Source: CBDFHV01 sp965247705 (GTDB taxonomy: Bacteria; Pseudomonadota; Alphaproteobacteria; Rhodospirillales; CAMCUA01). Taken from it: DNA of 64,000 nucleotides. Of this stretch, positions 25,579 to 34,469 are shown piece by piece. Position numbers and translations under genes: made by a program. Below the pieces are notes generated by a model that saw only the letters and a list, made by a program, of their open reading frames with translations, did no database searches and had not been told where the DNA came from. The number at the start of each line of letters is the position of its first letter. Position 1 is the first letter of the stretch. Location of the stretch: NCBI GenBank assembly GCA_965247705.1, contig CBDFHV010000086.1, positions 62,001-126,000 on the forward strand, in the 5' to 3' direction.

Positions 25579-25799
25579 AAGCCGAGATTTCCCGGATGAC
25601 CCTAACATTCCGCCGAAGACGGTAGCACTATCGAAAGCTTTGTCAGACCGATTTGATCAGATACGATTCTTCGACGGGCCAACCCCCTCAAGCCGCCAAT
25701 TCACGCCGGTCCGCCAAGGCTGCCGAGCGGTTCTGCTTGAAAGGCATTGCCAGACTAAATCGGCTCGAGGCGGGTAGCGGCGATCCGTAGGCTCGTTCG

Positions 25800-26495
25800 A
25801 TGAAAAATCCGTTCCGCTGTTTTAACAGCTCGCCGGAGGTGATCCGCCTCGCGGTGATGATGTACGTCCGCTACCCGCTTTCGCTGCGCCAGGTCGAGGA
25901 CCTGCTGTTCGAGCGCGGTATCGACATCTGCCACGAGACGGTGCGTTTCTGGTGGCATCGGTTTGGTCCGCTGTTCGCCGATGAGATCCGGAAGCGGCGC
26001 CTTCATCATCAATCGTATGCGCGCTGACGCTGGCATGTGGACGAGGTGTTCGTGCGGATCAACGGCGAGACACACGACCTGTGGCGCGCCGTCGATCATG
26101 AGGGCGAAGTGCTCGAGGTTTTTGCCACGAAACGACGGGATCGTAAGGCAGCGCTTAAGTTTATGAAGCGAACAATGAAACGCTACGGCCGGCCCTGGGC
26201 GATCGTGACCGAGCGGCTTCGCTCATCCGGCGCAGCGATGAAAGTGATCGTAAATCTGGAGCGTCAGGAGTGTGGGCGATGGCTCCATAACCGGGCCGAA
26301 AACTCACACCAACCGTTCCGACGACGAGAGGGCGCGATGGCCAGGTTCATGGACATCAAGACCCGGCAGAAGTTCGCTTCCGCTCACGCCTCCATCCACA
26401 ACCATTTCAATAATGACCGCCACCTCAACAGCCGCGACATATTCAAACAGAACCGTGCGGCCGCTCTGGCCGAATGGCGTCAGCTCGCAGCCTGA
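25800..26495 (+). pseudogene. IS6-family transposase, inactivated
   Basis: One continuous frame of an IS6/IS26-like transposase. It starts at 25800 with the helix-turn-helix region (LSLRQVEDLLFERGIDICHETVRFW), is broken by TGA at 26025-26027 just before RWHVDEVFVRINGE, and ends at 26495 with DRHLNSRDIFKQNRAAALAEW. The stop sits where family members have a sense codon, so a TGG-to-TGA change is likely. The second catalytic Asp is also lost (VTER for VTD.). Terminal repeats were not recognised. It is an old remnant. Confidence 0.85.
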
Positions 26496-26535
26496 AAACC
26501 CTGGCCGCGGGATTTTTGGAGACTGGTTTCCATTA

Positions 26536-27612
26536 CGTCCCTATCCGGTTAAAGCAGGTAGCGCACCCTGCGGTTGAAGACTGTCGACCAGCTCCTTGTA
26601 GGTGATGGTGGGTTGGTCCATGGCGCGGCGGAGGACGAAGTCGGCCAGATCGGTGATGCGTGTGCGGCGGTTGAAGCGGTAGCTCCATTCCCGGGCATAG
26701 CGCGGCAGGTGCTTGGCGCCGACACCGTGATAGGTGCCGTTGAGCCAGGTCTTCACGTTGGAAAACAGGACATGGACGACCGGCATCAAGCGCTCGGCAT
26801 TCTTGCCTTCGCCTTGCACGACGGGGTGGTGGCGATAGGTGTCGCGGAGTCCGGCGTACCCCTTGAAGGCGTCGCTGGCGAGGCGGCTTCCGGGCCTGAC
26901 CGAGGCGCGCACGAAGCCGCCCAGCTCGCGGGCGGTGGCCGCCGGGAGGATGGCGAGCCGCGCCCGGCCGGCGACGAAGCCGCTTCCCTTGATGCCCTTG
27001 CCCGGCCCGACCGGCCGCTTCTCGACGGCCATCACCAACAGGCTCTTGTTCGGGTTGGAAAGGCCCCGGCCCCGGCTCTCCGGCTTGCCGCGCCCGCCAT
27101 AATAACTCTCGTCGACCTCGACCAAGCCCTCGAGCGGAAATTCCGAGCGCTCCGTCAGGGCATGACGCAGCTTATGAGCCATCAGCCACGCTGTCTCGTA
27201 GCGCAGATCCAACTCGCGGGACAGCAAAAGGGCCGAGACCCCACGCTTGTCGCGCGCCATCCACCACGCCGCCAGGAACCATTTGCGGAGCGGCGTGCGG
27301 GTGCGGTGGAAGATCGTCCCCGCCGTCACCGATTCCTGATGACCGCAACGGGCGCATTCGAAGATCCTGGGCCGCGCCGTCATTCGGTAGCTCCGCCGTT
27401 CGCCGCAGCGGGCACAGACATAGCCCTGCGGCCAGCGCAGCCGGGCCAGCGCCTCGATGCAGGCCGCTTCCGATCCGTGCCGTTCTTGAAACGCCAACAT
27501 CCTGCCCATCGCACCGCCCTCCAAAAGCCCGAGACAATGCGATCAGCCTACATCCTCTACGTGAACATAACAAGAACATTTAGGCCGATCCTGTTTTAAC
27601 CGGATAGGGACG
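26536..27612 (-). mobile_element. IS1595-family element, copy 2
   Basis: 1077 bp with the same inverted ends as copy 1 and a perfect 8-bp duplication TTCCATTA (26528-26535 and 27613-27620). It is inserted at the junction between the dead IS6 and the left end of IS110 element 2. Confidence 0.97.
26541..27509 (-). CDS. IS1595-family transposase (copy 2)
   Basis: Predicted 322 residues, same as copy 1 apart from TYHGVG in place of TYRGVG. The zinc ribbon and the ISXO2-like catalytic domain are complete. The start is placed at the ATG after GGAGGG, as in copy 1. Confidence 0.95.
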   Translation of the reverse strand: MGRMLAFQERHGSEAACIEALARLRWPQGYVCARCGERRSYRMTARPRIFECARCGHQESVTAGTIFHRTRTPLRKWFLAAWWMARDKRGVSALLLSRELDLRYETAWLMAHKLRHALTERSEFPLEGLVEVDESYYGGRGKPESRGRGLSNPNKSLLVMAVEKRPVGPGKGIKGSGFVAGRARLAILPAATARELGGFVRASVRPGSRLASDAFKGYAGLRDTYRHHPVVQGEGKNAERLMPVVHVLFSNVKTWLNGTYHGVGAKHLPRYAREWSYRFNRRTRITDLADFVLRRAMDQPTITYKELVDSLQPQGALPALTG

Positions 27613-27709
27613 TTCCATTAAACTGATGGTGTGGACGGCCCCGACCTCCAGCATCGCGATGTGCCACGTTGGTATTGACATGAACCAACCCTGGAAGGAG
27701 CCGTCCGTG

Positions 27710-28732
27710 ATGAATGTTACAACCATCGGGATCGATTTGGCCAAGTCGGTGTTCCAGCTTCACGGTGTTGATGCGACGGGCGCGGTTGTCTTTCGTAAGA
27801 GGCTTCGCCGGTCGGCCGTGCTGGATTTTTTACGCGGTCTTCCCCGCTGCCTGATCGGCCTGGAAGCCTGCGCGACATCGCACTTTTGGGCCCGCGAGAT
27901 CGGCGCGTTGGGCCATGAGGTGCGGCTTATCCCGCCGGCCTATGTGAAGCCCTATGTGAAACGGCAGAAGAACGACGCGGCCGATGCGGAAGCCATCTGC
28001 GAGGCGGTGACCCGGCCCACCATGCGCTTTGTTCCGGTCAAGAGCGCCGAACGTCAGGGCATCTTGATGCTGCACCGGACGCGCGACCTCTTCATGCGCC
28101 AACGCACCATGATGCTCAACGCCGTCCGCGCCCATCTGGCGGAGTTCGGCATTATCACGGCCCAGGGACCGCACAAGATTCTGGCCCTGATCAGGGCGAT
28201 ACAGGTGGGTGAGGTGCAAGGGTTACCACAGATTGCCCTTGCCGTTGTCGAAAGCCTGGCCGCGCAGCTCGACAACCTTGCCGGCGAGATCCGCAATCTC
28301 GAACGCCAGCTCATGGTCTGGCACCGCGCGGACGAGATCAGTCAGCGTCTCGAGACGATCCCCGGCGTCGGCATCATCACCGCCACGGCCCTGGCCGCCA
28401 GTATTCCAGACCCTGCCGTCTTCAAGACCGGTCGCCAGTTCGCCGCCTTCCTGGGATTGGTTCCGCGCCAGAACTCTTCCGGCGGCAAAGATCGTCTCGG
28501 CCGAATATCGAAGATGGGCGATGATTACCTGCGCCGGCTTCTGGTCCTCGGCGCCACCTCGGTGGTGCGCCGCGCCGGCCGCGACACATCGGCGACGGGG
28601 GCCTGGGTGCGAGGTCTCCTTGAGCGCAAGCCTTCGAGACTGGTCACCGTGGCCATCGCCAACAAGACCGCCCGCATCGCCTGGGCCGTCCTCGCACGTG
28701 GCGGGACATATCGCGCCCCGAGGGCCGCATAA
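27710..28732 (+). CDS. IS110-family transposase 2
   Basis: Predicted 340 residues from ATG 27710, which follows GGAAGGAG. The DEDD domain shows Asp in TIGIDLAKSVFQ, Glu in IGLEACATSHFWAR and the acidic run in RQKNDAADAEAI. The C-terminal Transposase_20 domain contains LETIPGVGIITATALAASI and FLGLVPRQNSSGGKDRLGRISKMGDDYLRRLL. It is intact and only remotely similar to IS110 transposase 1. Confidence 0.94.
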   Translation: MNVTTIGIDLAKSVFQLHGVDATGAVVFRKRLRRSAVLDFLRGLPRCLIGLEACATSHFWAREIGALGHEVRLIPPAYVKPYVKRQKNDAADAEAICEAVTRPTMRFVPVKSAERQGILMLHRTRDLFMRQRTMMLNAVRAHLAEFGIITAQGPHKILALIRAIQVGEVQGLPQIALAVVESLAAQLDNLAGEIRNLERQLMVWHRADEISQRLETIPGVGIITATALAASIPDPAVFKTGRQFAAFLGLVPRQNSSGGKDRLGRISKMGDDYLRRLLVLGATSVVRRAGRDTSATGAWVRGLLERKPSRLVTVAIANKTARIAWAVLARGGTYRAPRAA

Positions 28733-28983
28733 GAGCGCCATCAACTCACAGGGCCATCGTGCCGCCGCTTATCGCTGTAAGGGCAAACGTACGTGATGAT
28801 GATCAACGGGGCCGCAGCCAGGAAAACCCGGGGTACTGTCAGGGCTCGAAAGCTCGATAGACTGAGTGGGACCCGGCTTGCCGACTTTATCAGTGCCAGC
28901 GGTCATCGCATCGCGCAATCAGGCCGCACACATGACCGCATCCCGCATCCATCAATATCACCCAAATTTTCCCTTGCATCGAA
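28733..28983 (+). ncRNA. Candidate guide-RNA region of IS110 element 2
   Basis: 251 bp of non-coding DNA between the transposase stop and the right inverted repeat. In IS1111-type elements the seek/bridge RNA is encoded downstream of the transposase. I see no protein features and cannot fold it reliably by eye. The assignment rests on family knowledge and position only. Confidence 0.35.
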
Positions 28984-28997
28984 GGGGCCGTCCACAC

Positions 28998-29270
28998 ATG
29001 CGCATAGGGCCGGATGGTTGCGCATAAAGGGCTAATGTCGTTTCGAATTGTTTTCAGTTGGATGGGATAAACCCATCAAAACCTGTTGTTTTCAAAATGC
29101 GTGCGCCGAAGTATACGTCGGCGGTGCCCTCCACATCTGACGCCGGGAGGCTCTTGCGCCTTGGCCCCGTTTTGGTTACAGGCTTGGCCTGTGATACGAA
29201 CACAGGAACAAGTGCCTATTCCGTGCCTAAAAGTCCATGACCATATCGTAATATGTTGAAATATATACAT
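28998..29270. other. Region between IS110 element 2 and tRNA-Arg
   Basis: 273 bp with no supported gene. It contains two small hairpins (ACAGGC/GCCTGT and CCTGTG/CACAGG near 29177-29206) and becomes AT-rich before the tRNA, where its promoter should be. A 60-codon plus-strand frame is present but has no sign of coding. Confidence 0.4.
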
Positions 29271-29347
29271 GTCCCCGTAGCTCAGTCGGATAGAGCACCG
29301 GATTCCTAATCCGGGGGTTGCAGGTTCGAGTCCTGCCGGGGACGCCA
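29271..29347 (+). tRNA. tRNA-Arg (anticodon CCT)
   Basis: A complete cloverleaf can be drawn: acceptor GTCCCCG / CGGGGAC, D arm GCTC...GAGC, anticodon stem CCGGA / TCCGG around loop TTCCTAA (anticodon CCT, reading AGG), T arm GCAGG TTCGAGT CCTGC, discriminator G and an encoded CCA at 29345-29347. AGG is a rare codon in such GC-rich genomes. No integrase or attachment repeat was found beside it. Confidence 0.96.
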
Positions 29348-29356
29348 GTCTGAGAC

Positions 29357-29944
29357 CTACGATTGTTCGCCCGCAGCGCCTGCTTTATTCATGCCTTCCC
29401 GCCAAGCGGGCCAATTGACCTCTTGCGTTTGCTCAACGACGAGCGCGTCACGGTCTTGCAATCTGTCGAGGAACAGCACCACGTTCGCGCCGGTCCAGCG
29501 GGCGCTGGGAACAATCAGTCCCTCCATGTCCAGGAACCGGGCCGCGGCGCCGATTTCCCGGGAGCGGCCTTGGTCGCCCCTTCGAAAATCCGCCGGATCG
29601 ACACCCAACGGAATCAGCGATTCCACGTCGGGCAAGGCGATTGTCCGCTCAAGGGAAACGCCGAGTTTGTTGATCGTCACGTGGGAGGATGAGAACACCG
29701 GCGCCCTGGACAGGTGATGGTAGATCTCGGCCAGGGCGCCGTCGTGTTCGAGACTGGTATAAAGCGCCTCGAAGGCGTTCGGCGGGTGCCATCGGCCGCC
29801 GCCGGTGCCGCCCACCAGCGGGTCCCGGCTGGCCCAGGTTACGCGCCAGACGGGTCCGGCGAAGGGTTGCGGCTCGATCCCGTCCAGGGCATCGAGGAGG
29901 TCGGGATCGTGAACGCGGTCACTGGGTACATTGTCGCCGGGCAC
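29357..29944 (-). CDS. RES-domain toxin
   Basis: Predicted 195 residues from GTG 29944, 10 bp after the stop of the antitoxin gene. The RES family pattern is clear: VWRVTW near residue 32, GRWHPPNAFEALYTSLEHDGALAEI with the conserved Arg and Glu, and VPSARWTGANVVLFLD with the late Ser. Characterised RES toxins (MbcT, ParT and others) degrade or transfer NAD+ and stop growth. It is paired with an upstream Xre/ParS-type antitoxin, the standard gene order. Its stop lies 9 bp from the tRNA-Arg gene. Confidence 0.85.
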   Translation of the reverse strand: MPGDNVPSDRVHDPDLLDALDGIEPQPFAGPVWRVTWASRDPLVGGTGGGRWHPPNAFEALYTSLEHDGALAEIYHHLSRAPVFSSSHVTINKLGVSLERTIALPDVESLIPLGVDPADFRRGDQGRSREIGAAARFLDMEGLIVPSARWTGANVVLFLDRLQDRDALVVEQTQEVNWPAWREGMNKAGAAGEQS

Positions 29945-29954
29945 GTTGTCGCGA

Positions 29955-30359
29955 TCACAGGTAGGCCATGTCGCCCAGGCGCTCGACGGCCTCGAGGACC
30001 TCTTCGGTGCGCTGATCGTGAATCAGGTCGATCGCCCGCTCGCCGCCCAACAACGCGTTGCGGGCGTTGAGCCAGACGCGGATCTCGTCCGGTGGGTAGA
30101 ATTCCGACAGCCTGTCCACCACATAGCTGAGATCGGACAGGACCAGTTGCATCCGCGGTTGCGGCGTGTTGGTGCCCGCCGACCATCGGGTGACGGTCGC
30201 TTTCGATACTTTGGTGATGTTGGCGACGTCGACGCCCTTGAGACCGCCCCGGTCTCTCAGATCCTCAATCGTCTTTGCAACGACATTGGGCATGTCCGAG
30301 TCGGCCCTTCTGCTCCAAGTCGGATCGTTCGGTCGTGATTTGGTCCGCTCCGTTGACAT
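29955..30359 (-). CDS. Xre/MbcA/ParS-type antitoxin (DUF2384)
   Basis: Predicted 134 residues from ATG 30359; a second ATG 22 codons in is possible. The N-terminal helix-turn-helix VDVANITKVSKATVTRWSAG is followed by the toxin-binding domain, whose typical end is FYPPDEIRVWLNARNALLGGERAIDLI. It should neutralise the adjacent RES toxin and repress its own operon. The frame is open 194 codons upstream across a divergent gene, but that extension is not credible. Confidence 0.85.
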   Translation of the reverse strand: MSTERTKSRPNDPTWSRRADSDMPNVVAKTIEDLRDRGGLKGVDVANITKVSKATVTRWSAGTNTPQPRMQLVLSDLSYVVDRLSEFYPPDEIRVWLNARNALLGGERAIDLIHDQRTEEVLEAVERLGDMAYL

Positions 30360-30363
30360 AATT

Positions 30364-30388
30364 GTTTCGTGATTTGTATTCAAGAAAC
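30364..30388. promoter_or_regulatory. Candidate antitoxin operator
   Basis: GTTTC (30364-30368) and GAAAC (30384-30388) form an inverted repeat with centres 20 bp apart, two helical turns, in AT-rich sequence just upstream of the antitoxin start and facing the divergent TrpF-like gene. The spacing suits a dimeric Xre repressor. Short arms make this tentative. Confidence 0.35.
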
Positions 30389-30485
30389 GTTTTTGCGTCC
30401 GTGTTGGCCAAGGCGATCGGAGCCCGAACTTCGTACCGTACGAATGCGGGGAACGTGCGTGAGCCGATTGGTTGGAGTGAACGGC

Positions 30486-31151
30486 ATGAGAACACGGGTC
30501 AAGATCTGCTGCATCGCCTCGGAAGACGAAGCGCGGACCGCCGTGGCCGCCGGCGCCTATGCCGTGGGGCTGGTCGGCGACATGCCGTCGGGCCCGGGGG
30601 TCATCGACGACGACCTGGCGCGTATGATTGCCGCGTCGGTGCCACCCGGCGTATCGACATTTTTGCTGACCCAGCGGACCCGGGCGACCGAAATCGCGGC
30701 CCACGCCGCCCATTGCGGCGCCAGCGCGGTTCAGATCGTCAACCCCATCGACCCGGCGGAGTATCCCCGGCTCGTCGACCTGCTGCCGCCGGCCGTGCGG
30801 CGGGTCCAGGTGGTCCACGTGGAAGGCGGAGACGCCCTGAACATGACCGACGCCTACGCACCCTTCGTGCACGGGTTTCTGCTCGATTCGGGCCGGCCTT
30901 CCGCGGCGGTGCCGGAGCTGGGCGGGACCGGGCGGGTTCACGACTGGGAGGTCAGCGCCCGGTTCGTCGAAAGGTCGCCGAAGCCGGTCTTCCTCGCCGG
31001 CGGCCTGAACGCCGACAACGTGGGAAGGGCCATCGAGAGGGTCCGCCCCTATGGGCTGGACGTGTGTTCGGGCGTCCGTGTCGATGACAGACTGTCGGCG
31101 ACCAAGCTGGCGCGGTTCATGGCCGCGGTTGGGGTCTCACCGGGGCCATAG
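30486..31151 (+). CDS. Phosphoribosylanthranilate isomerase-like (TrpF-family) protein
   Basis: Predicted 221 residues, from ATG 30486 with GGAG at 30473-30476. The (betaalpha)8-barrel has TrpF landmarks: VKICC at the first strand (keeping the catalytic Cys of KICG), GFLLDSG with the catalytic Asp, GGTGRVHDW, and the phosphate-binding LAGGLNADNV and GLDVCSGV. It differs from ordinary TrpF in having KICC instead of KICG and VQIVN where QLHG is usual. No trp genes are nearby. It may be a second TrpF-like enzyme with a changed substrate, or simply this lineage's TrpF. Confidence 0.78.
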   Translation: MRTRVKICCIASEDEARTAVAAGAYAVGLVGDMPSGPGVIDDDLARMIAASVPPGVSTFLLTQRTRATEIAAHAAHCGASAVQIVNPIDPAEYPRLVDLLPPAVRRVQVVHVEGGDALNMTDAYAPFVHGFLLDSGRPSAAVPELGGTGRVHDWEVSARFVERSPKPVFLAGGLNADNVGRAIERVRPYGLDVCSGVRVDDRLSATKLARFMAAVGVSPGP

Positions 31152-31182
31152 ATCAAAATTCGACGACGCGGGATCCACGCCG

Positions 31183-32744
31183 TCACGCGCCGATGGCGGA
31201 CCGCAGTGTGTTGACGACGGATGCGACGTCGATCGGTTTGGTGAGGTAGCTGTGAAACCCCGCCTTTCTGGCCCGCTTTAGGTCATCCGTCATGGCGCGA
31301 GCGGAGACAGCGACGACCGGGATGCCCTGAGTCTGATCGTCCGTCCGCAAAACCTCGGTGGCCTGGATCCCGTTCATTTCGGGGAGGTTGATGTCCATGA
31401 GAATGATATCGGGCCGATGCCGCCGAGCCAGTTCGAGGCCGAGCTCGGCACTGCGGGCGCTGATCATGCCCAAGCCGGCAACATTGGTAATCACCTCCTC
31501 CATCAGCTTCAGGTTGGCGGGATTGTCTTCCACGTAGAGGACAAGACGCCGATTCTTGTCGCCATTCGCCCGGGCTATGGGGGCGCAGGGCGCCATGAGG
31601 CGCCGGACTTTCGTGCTTGCCTTGGCGCGCTGTCCTTCGGCGGCCGGCAACTCGATCCAGAACGTGCTGCCCCGGCCGGCCTCGCTGTCGACGCCGATCC
31701 GCCCACCCATCACCTGCACCAGGCGGCGCGTAATGGTGAGGCCAATCCCCGTCCCCTCGATGCCGCTTCTCTCTTGGTCCAGCCGGCTGAAGGGTTCGAA
31801 GATCTCGTCCCGCATTTCCGCCGGAATGCCCGGACCGGTATCCGAGACCTCGATCCTGACGTCGTTCCCCCGCGACCGAACGGAAACCGCGACATGGCCG
31901 TTGTCCCGATTGTACTTGACGGCGTTGGACAACAGGTTGAGCAGAACCTGCTTCAACCTGGCGCGGTCGGCCCGTACCCACGGCGTCTCGTCGCTTCCCA
32001 GTTCCACCTCGAGGCCGATGCCCCGCTGGCTGGATTTCAGTTGGGCCATATCGCAGCATTCGGCGATCAGGGGCCCGAGGGCAACATCTTCGATGGAAAC
32101 GCTCATCTTGCCGGATTCGATCCGTGACAGATCGAGGACCTGATCGATGAGTTCGAGCAGCATTCTTCCGCTCTCGCAGACCTGCCCGATGTATTGGCGC
32201 TGCTTGTCGGGCCGCGGGTTGTCCAGGCCGCTCTCCAGGAGTTGGGCGAACCCGAGGATGGCGTTCATGGGGGTGCGGAGCTCGTGGCTCATGACGGACA
32301 GAAAATCGGACTTGGCCCGGTTCGCCACTTCGGCGGCATCATTGGCGGCTGCCAGTTCCCGCGTCCGCTCGTCGACCTTTCGTTCCAATTGGTCGTGGGC
32401 GGCGCGGAGTTCCTTGCGGGCGAGTTCCAGGTCGGTGATGTCCAGAACCAGGCCATTCCACAGGATCGATCCGTCTTCCAACGCCCGCGGCCTCGACAGG
32501 GCCCGGAAATAGCCGGTCTCGCCGGTCGCCCGACGCAAGCGCCCTTTCCATGAATGGGGGCGAAGATCGTTGCGGGAGGTCTCGATCGACTGGTCCATCC
32601 GCGGTCGGTCTCCGGCATGGATCAAGTCGATCATCTTGTCCGGATCGGCGACGATTTCGGCGGCGGAGACACCCAACACGCTCGAGACCGTGGGACTGAC
32701 GTAGGGAAACGAGGGTGTTCCGTCCCCATCTATCTTAAACTGAT
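31183..32744 (-). pseudogene. Hybrid histidine kinase, 3' part (split by IS1595)
   Basis: C-terminal 520 codons of the gene interrupted at 32745-33821. The order is the end of a PAS domain (SFPYVSPTVSSVLGVSA), a coiled coil, HisKA with the phospho-acceptor His in FLSVMSHELRTPMNAILGF, HATPase (NLLSNAVKYN, DTGPGIP, GTGIGLTI) and a receiver domain with Asp in IILMDINLPEMNG. A frame from TTG 32679 could give a membrane-free kinase fragment if transcribed. Joined to 33822-34469 minus one 8-bp duplication, it restores about 733 codons. Confidence 0.9.
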
Positions 32745-33821
32745 CGTCCCTATCCGGTTAAAGCAGGTAGCGCACCCTGCGGTTGAAGACTGTCGACCAG
32801 CTCCTTGTAGGTGATGGTGGGTTGGTCCATGGCGCGGCGGAGGACGAAGTCGGCCAGATCGGTGATGCGTGTGCGGCGGTTGAAGCGGTAGCTCCATTCC
32901 CGGGCATAGCGCGGCAGGTGCTTGGCGCCGACACCGTGATAGGTGCCGTTGAGCCAGGTCTTCACGTTGGAAAACAGGACATGGACGACCGGCATCAAGC
33001 GCTCGGCATTCTTGCCTTCGCCTTGCACGACGGGGTGGTGGCGATAGGTGTCGCGGAGTCCGGCGTACCCCTTGAAGGCGTCGCTGGCGAGGCGGCTTCC
33101 GGGCCTGACCGAGGCGCGCACGAAGCCGCCCAGCTCGCGGGCGGTGGCCGCCGGGAGGATGGCGAGCCGCGCCCGGCCGGCGACGAAGCCGCTTCCCTTG
33201 ATGCCCTTGCCCGGCCCGACCGGCCGCTTCTCGACGGCCATCACCAACAGGCTCTTGTTCGGGTTGGAAAGGCCCCGGCCCCGGCTCTCCGGCTTGCCGC
33301 GCCCGCCATAATAACTCTCGTCGACCTCGACCAAGCCCTCGAGCGGAAATTCCGAGCGCTCCGTCAGGGCATGACGCAGCTTATGAGCCATCAGCCACGC
33401 TGTCTCGTAGCGCAGATCCAACTCGCGGGACAGCAAAAGGGCCGAGACCCCACGCTTGTCGCGCGCCATCCACCACGCCGCCAGGAACCATTTGCGGAGC
33501 GGCGTGCGGGTGCGGTGGAAGATCGTCCCCGCCGTCACCGATTCCTGATGACCGCAACGGGCGCATTCGAAGATCCTGGGCCGCGCCGTCATTCGGTAGC
33601 TCCGCCGTTCGCCGCAGCGGGCACAGACATAGCCCTGCGGCCAGCGCAGCCGGGCCAGCGCCTCGATGCAGGCCGCTTCCGATCCGTGCCGTTCTTGAAA
33701 CGCCAACATCCTGCCCATCGCACCGCCCTCCAAAAGCCCGAGACAATGCGATCAGCCTACATCCTCTACGTGAACATAACAAGAACATTTAGGCCGATCC
33801 TGTTTTAACCGGATAGGGACG
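32745..33821 (-). mobile_element. IS1595-family element, copy 3
   Basis: 1077 bp, same inverted ends, with a perfect 8-bp duplication AAACTGAT (32737-32744 and 33822-33829). It is inserted in the PAS-coding part of the hybrid histidine kinase gene. Confidence 0.97.
32750..33718 (-). CDS. IS1595-family transposase (copy 3)
   Basis: Predicted 322 residues, identical in translation to copy 2 (TYHGVG variant). It is intact and transcribed in the same direction as the kinase gene it interrupts, so read-through from the kinase promoter would also cover the transposase. Confidence 0.95.
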   Translation of the reverse strand: MGRMLAFQERHGSEAACIEALARLRWPQGYVCARCGERRSYRMTARPRIFECARCGHQESVTAGTIFHRTRTPLRKWFLAAWWMARDKRGVSALLLSRELDLRYETAWLMAHKLRHALTERSEFPLEGLVEVDESYYGGRGKPESRGRGLSNPNKSLLVMAVEKRPVGPGKGIKGSGFVAGRARLAILPAATARELGGFVRASVRPGSRLASDAFKGYAGLRDTYRHHPVVQGEGKNAERLMPVVHVLFSNVKTWLNGTYHGVGAKHLPRYAREWSYRFNRRTRITDLADFVLRRAMDQPTITYKELVDSLQPQGALPALTG

Positions 33822-34469
33822 AAACTGATAGACGATTCCCGGGACGTTCGACGCCATGTCGTGAAAACGTTCCTGACCTTCACGAAGCGTCGCGTTGACG
33901 TGTCGCAGGACGCGATGTCGTTCCAGGCGGCCGGACACGAGAAAAACGAGATATACCAGGCCAAGGCTCAAGGCGACCTGGAGCGACAGAACCGACAGCG
34001 CCAGGCCCCGCTGGTGGCGCCGCGCTTCCTGAACGACAACGGAATCGAAGGCAACGGCGATCTCGCCGATGATACTGCCGTCGCGGACGATGTGGCGCGA
34101 CACGACAATGGGCGTGAGTTCGGCGGTGACCGCCCCGTCCCGTCGGAGTTCCAGGAAATCGCCCTGGGCCAGCGACGTCACGCTGATGCCGAGCACATTG
34201 GCATTCCGCATGGTCGACTCGACAAGCGGCCGGCCCCATTCCGGCGCCAGATTCCACACCGGCTCAACCATCCCGTTGACGAGAACGCTGGCGATCTGAT
34301 CGCGCTCCACCTGAAACCCGTGGTCCACCCTCTCGCGGTGGAGTTCAAAGGCGAACCAGGTGGCGTAGATCAGCGGAACGATGAGCGCGCCAGCGATGAC
34401 GAGAAGCCCCATCGGGCGCCAGATCCGGCCGGCGGACCCGATCCCGATCCGCGGCATGGCCAGCGTCAC
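33822..34469 (-). pseudogene. Hybrid histidine kinase, 5' part (split by IS1595)
   Basis: The first 216 codons: a transmembrane helix (about residues 17-40), a periplasmic sensor segment (about 41-165), a second helix (about 173-195) and the start of a PAS domain (ERFHDMASNVPGIVYQF), where the IS1595 target duplication begins. The GTG start at 34469 overlaps the stop of the upstream binding-protein gene as GTGA. After the insertion the frame runs a few codons into the IS and stops. The product would be a membrane sensor with no kinase. Confidence 0.9.

Larger units (their letters stand above)
27629..28997 (+). mobile_element. IS110-family element 2 (IS1111-like)
   Basis: A perfect 14-bp inverted repeat GTGTGGACGGCCCC (27629-27642) and GGGGCCGTCCACAC (28984-28997) brackets the transposase. 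Subterminal repeats of this kind mark the IS1111 group of IS110. The true tips probably lie a few bases outside. About 250 bp of non-coding sequence lies between the transposase stop and the right repeat. Confidence 0.8.

Noticed and set aside
29058..29240. 60-codon frame upstream of tRNA-Arg
   Set aside because: No ribosome site, no similarity to any family, and it overlaps small hairpins. It is more likely non-coding.
29271..31151. Genomic island integrated at tRNA-Arg
   Set aside because: No integrase and no direct repeat of the tRNA 3' end could be found in the window.
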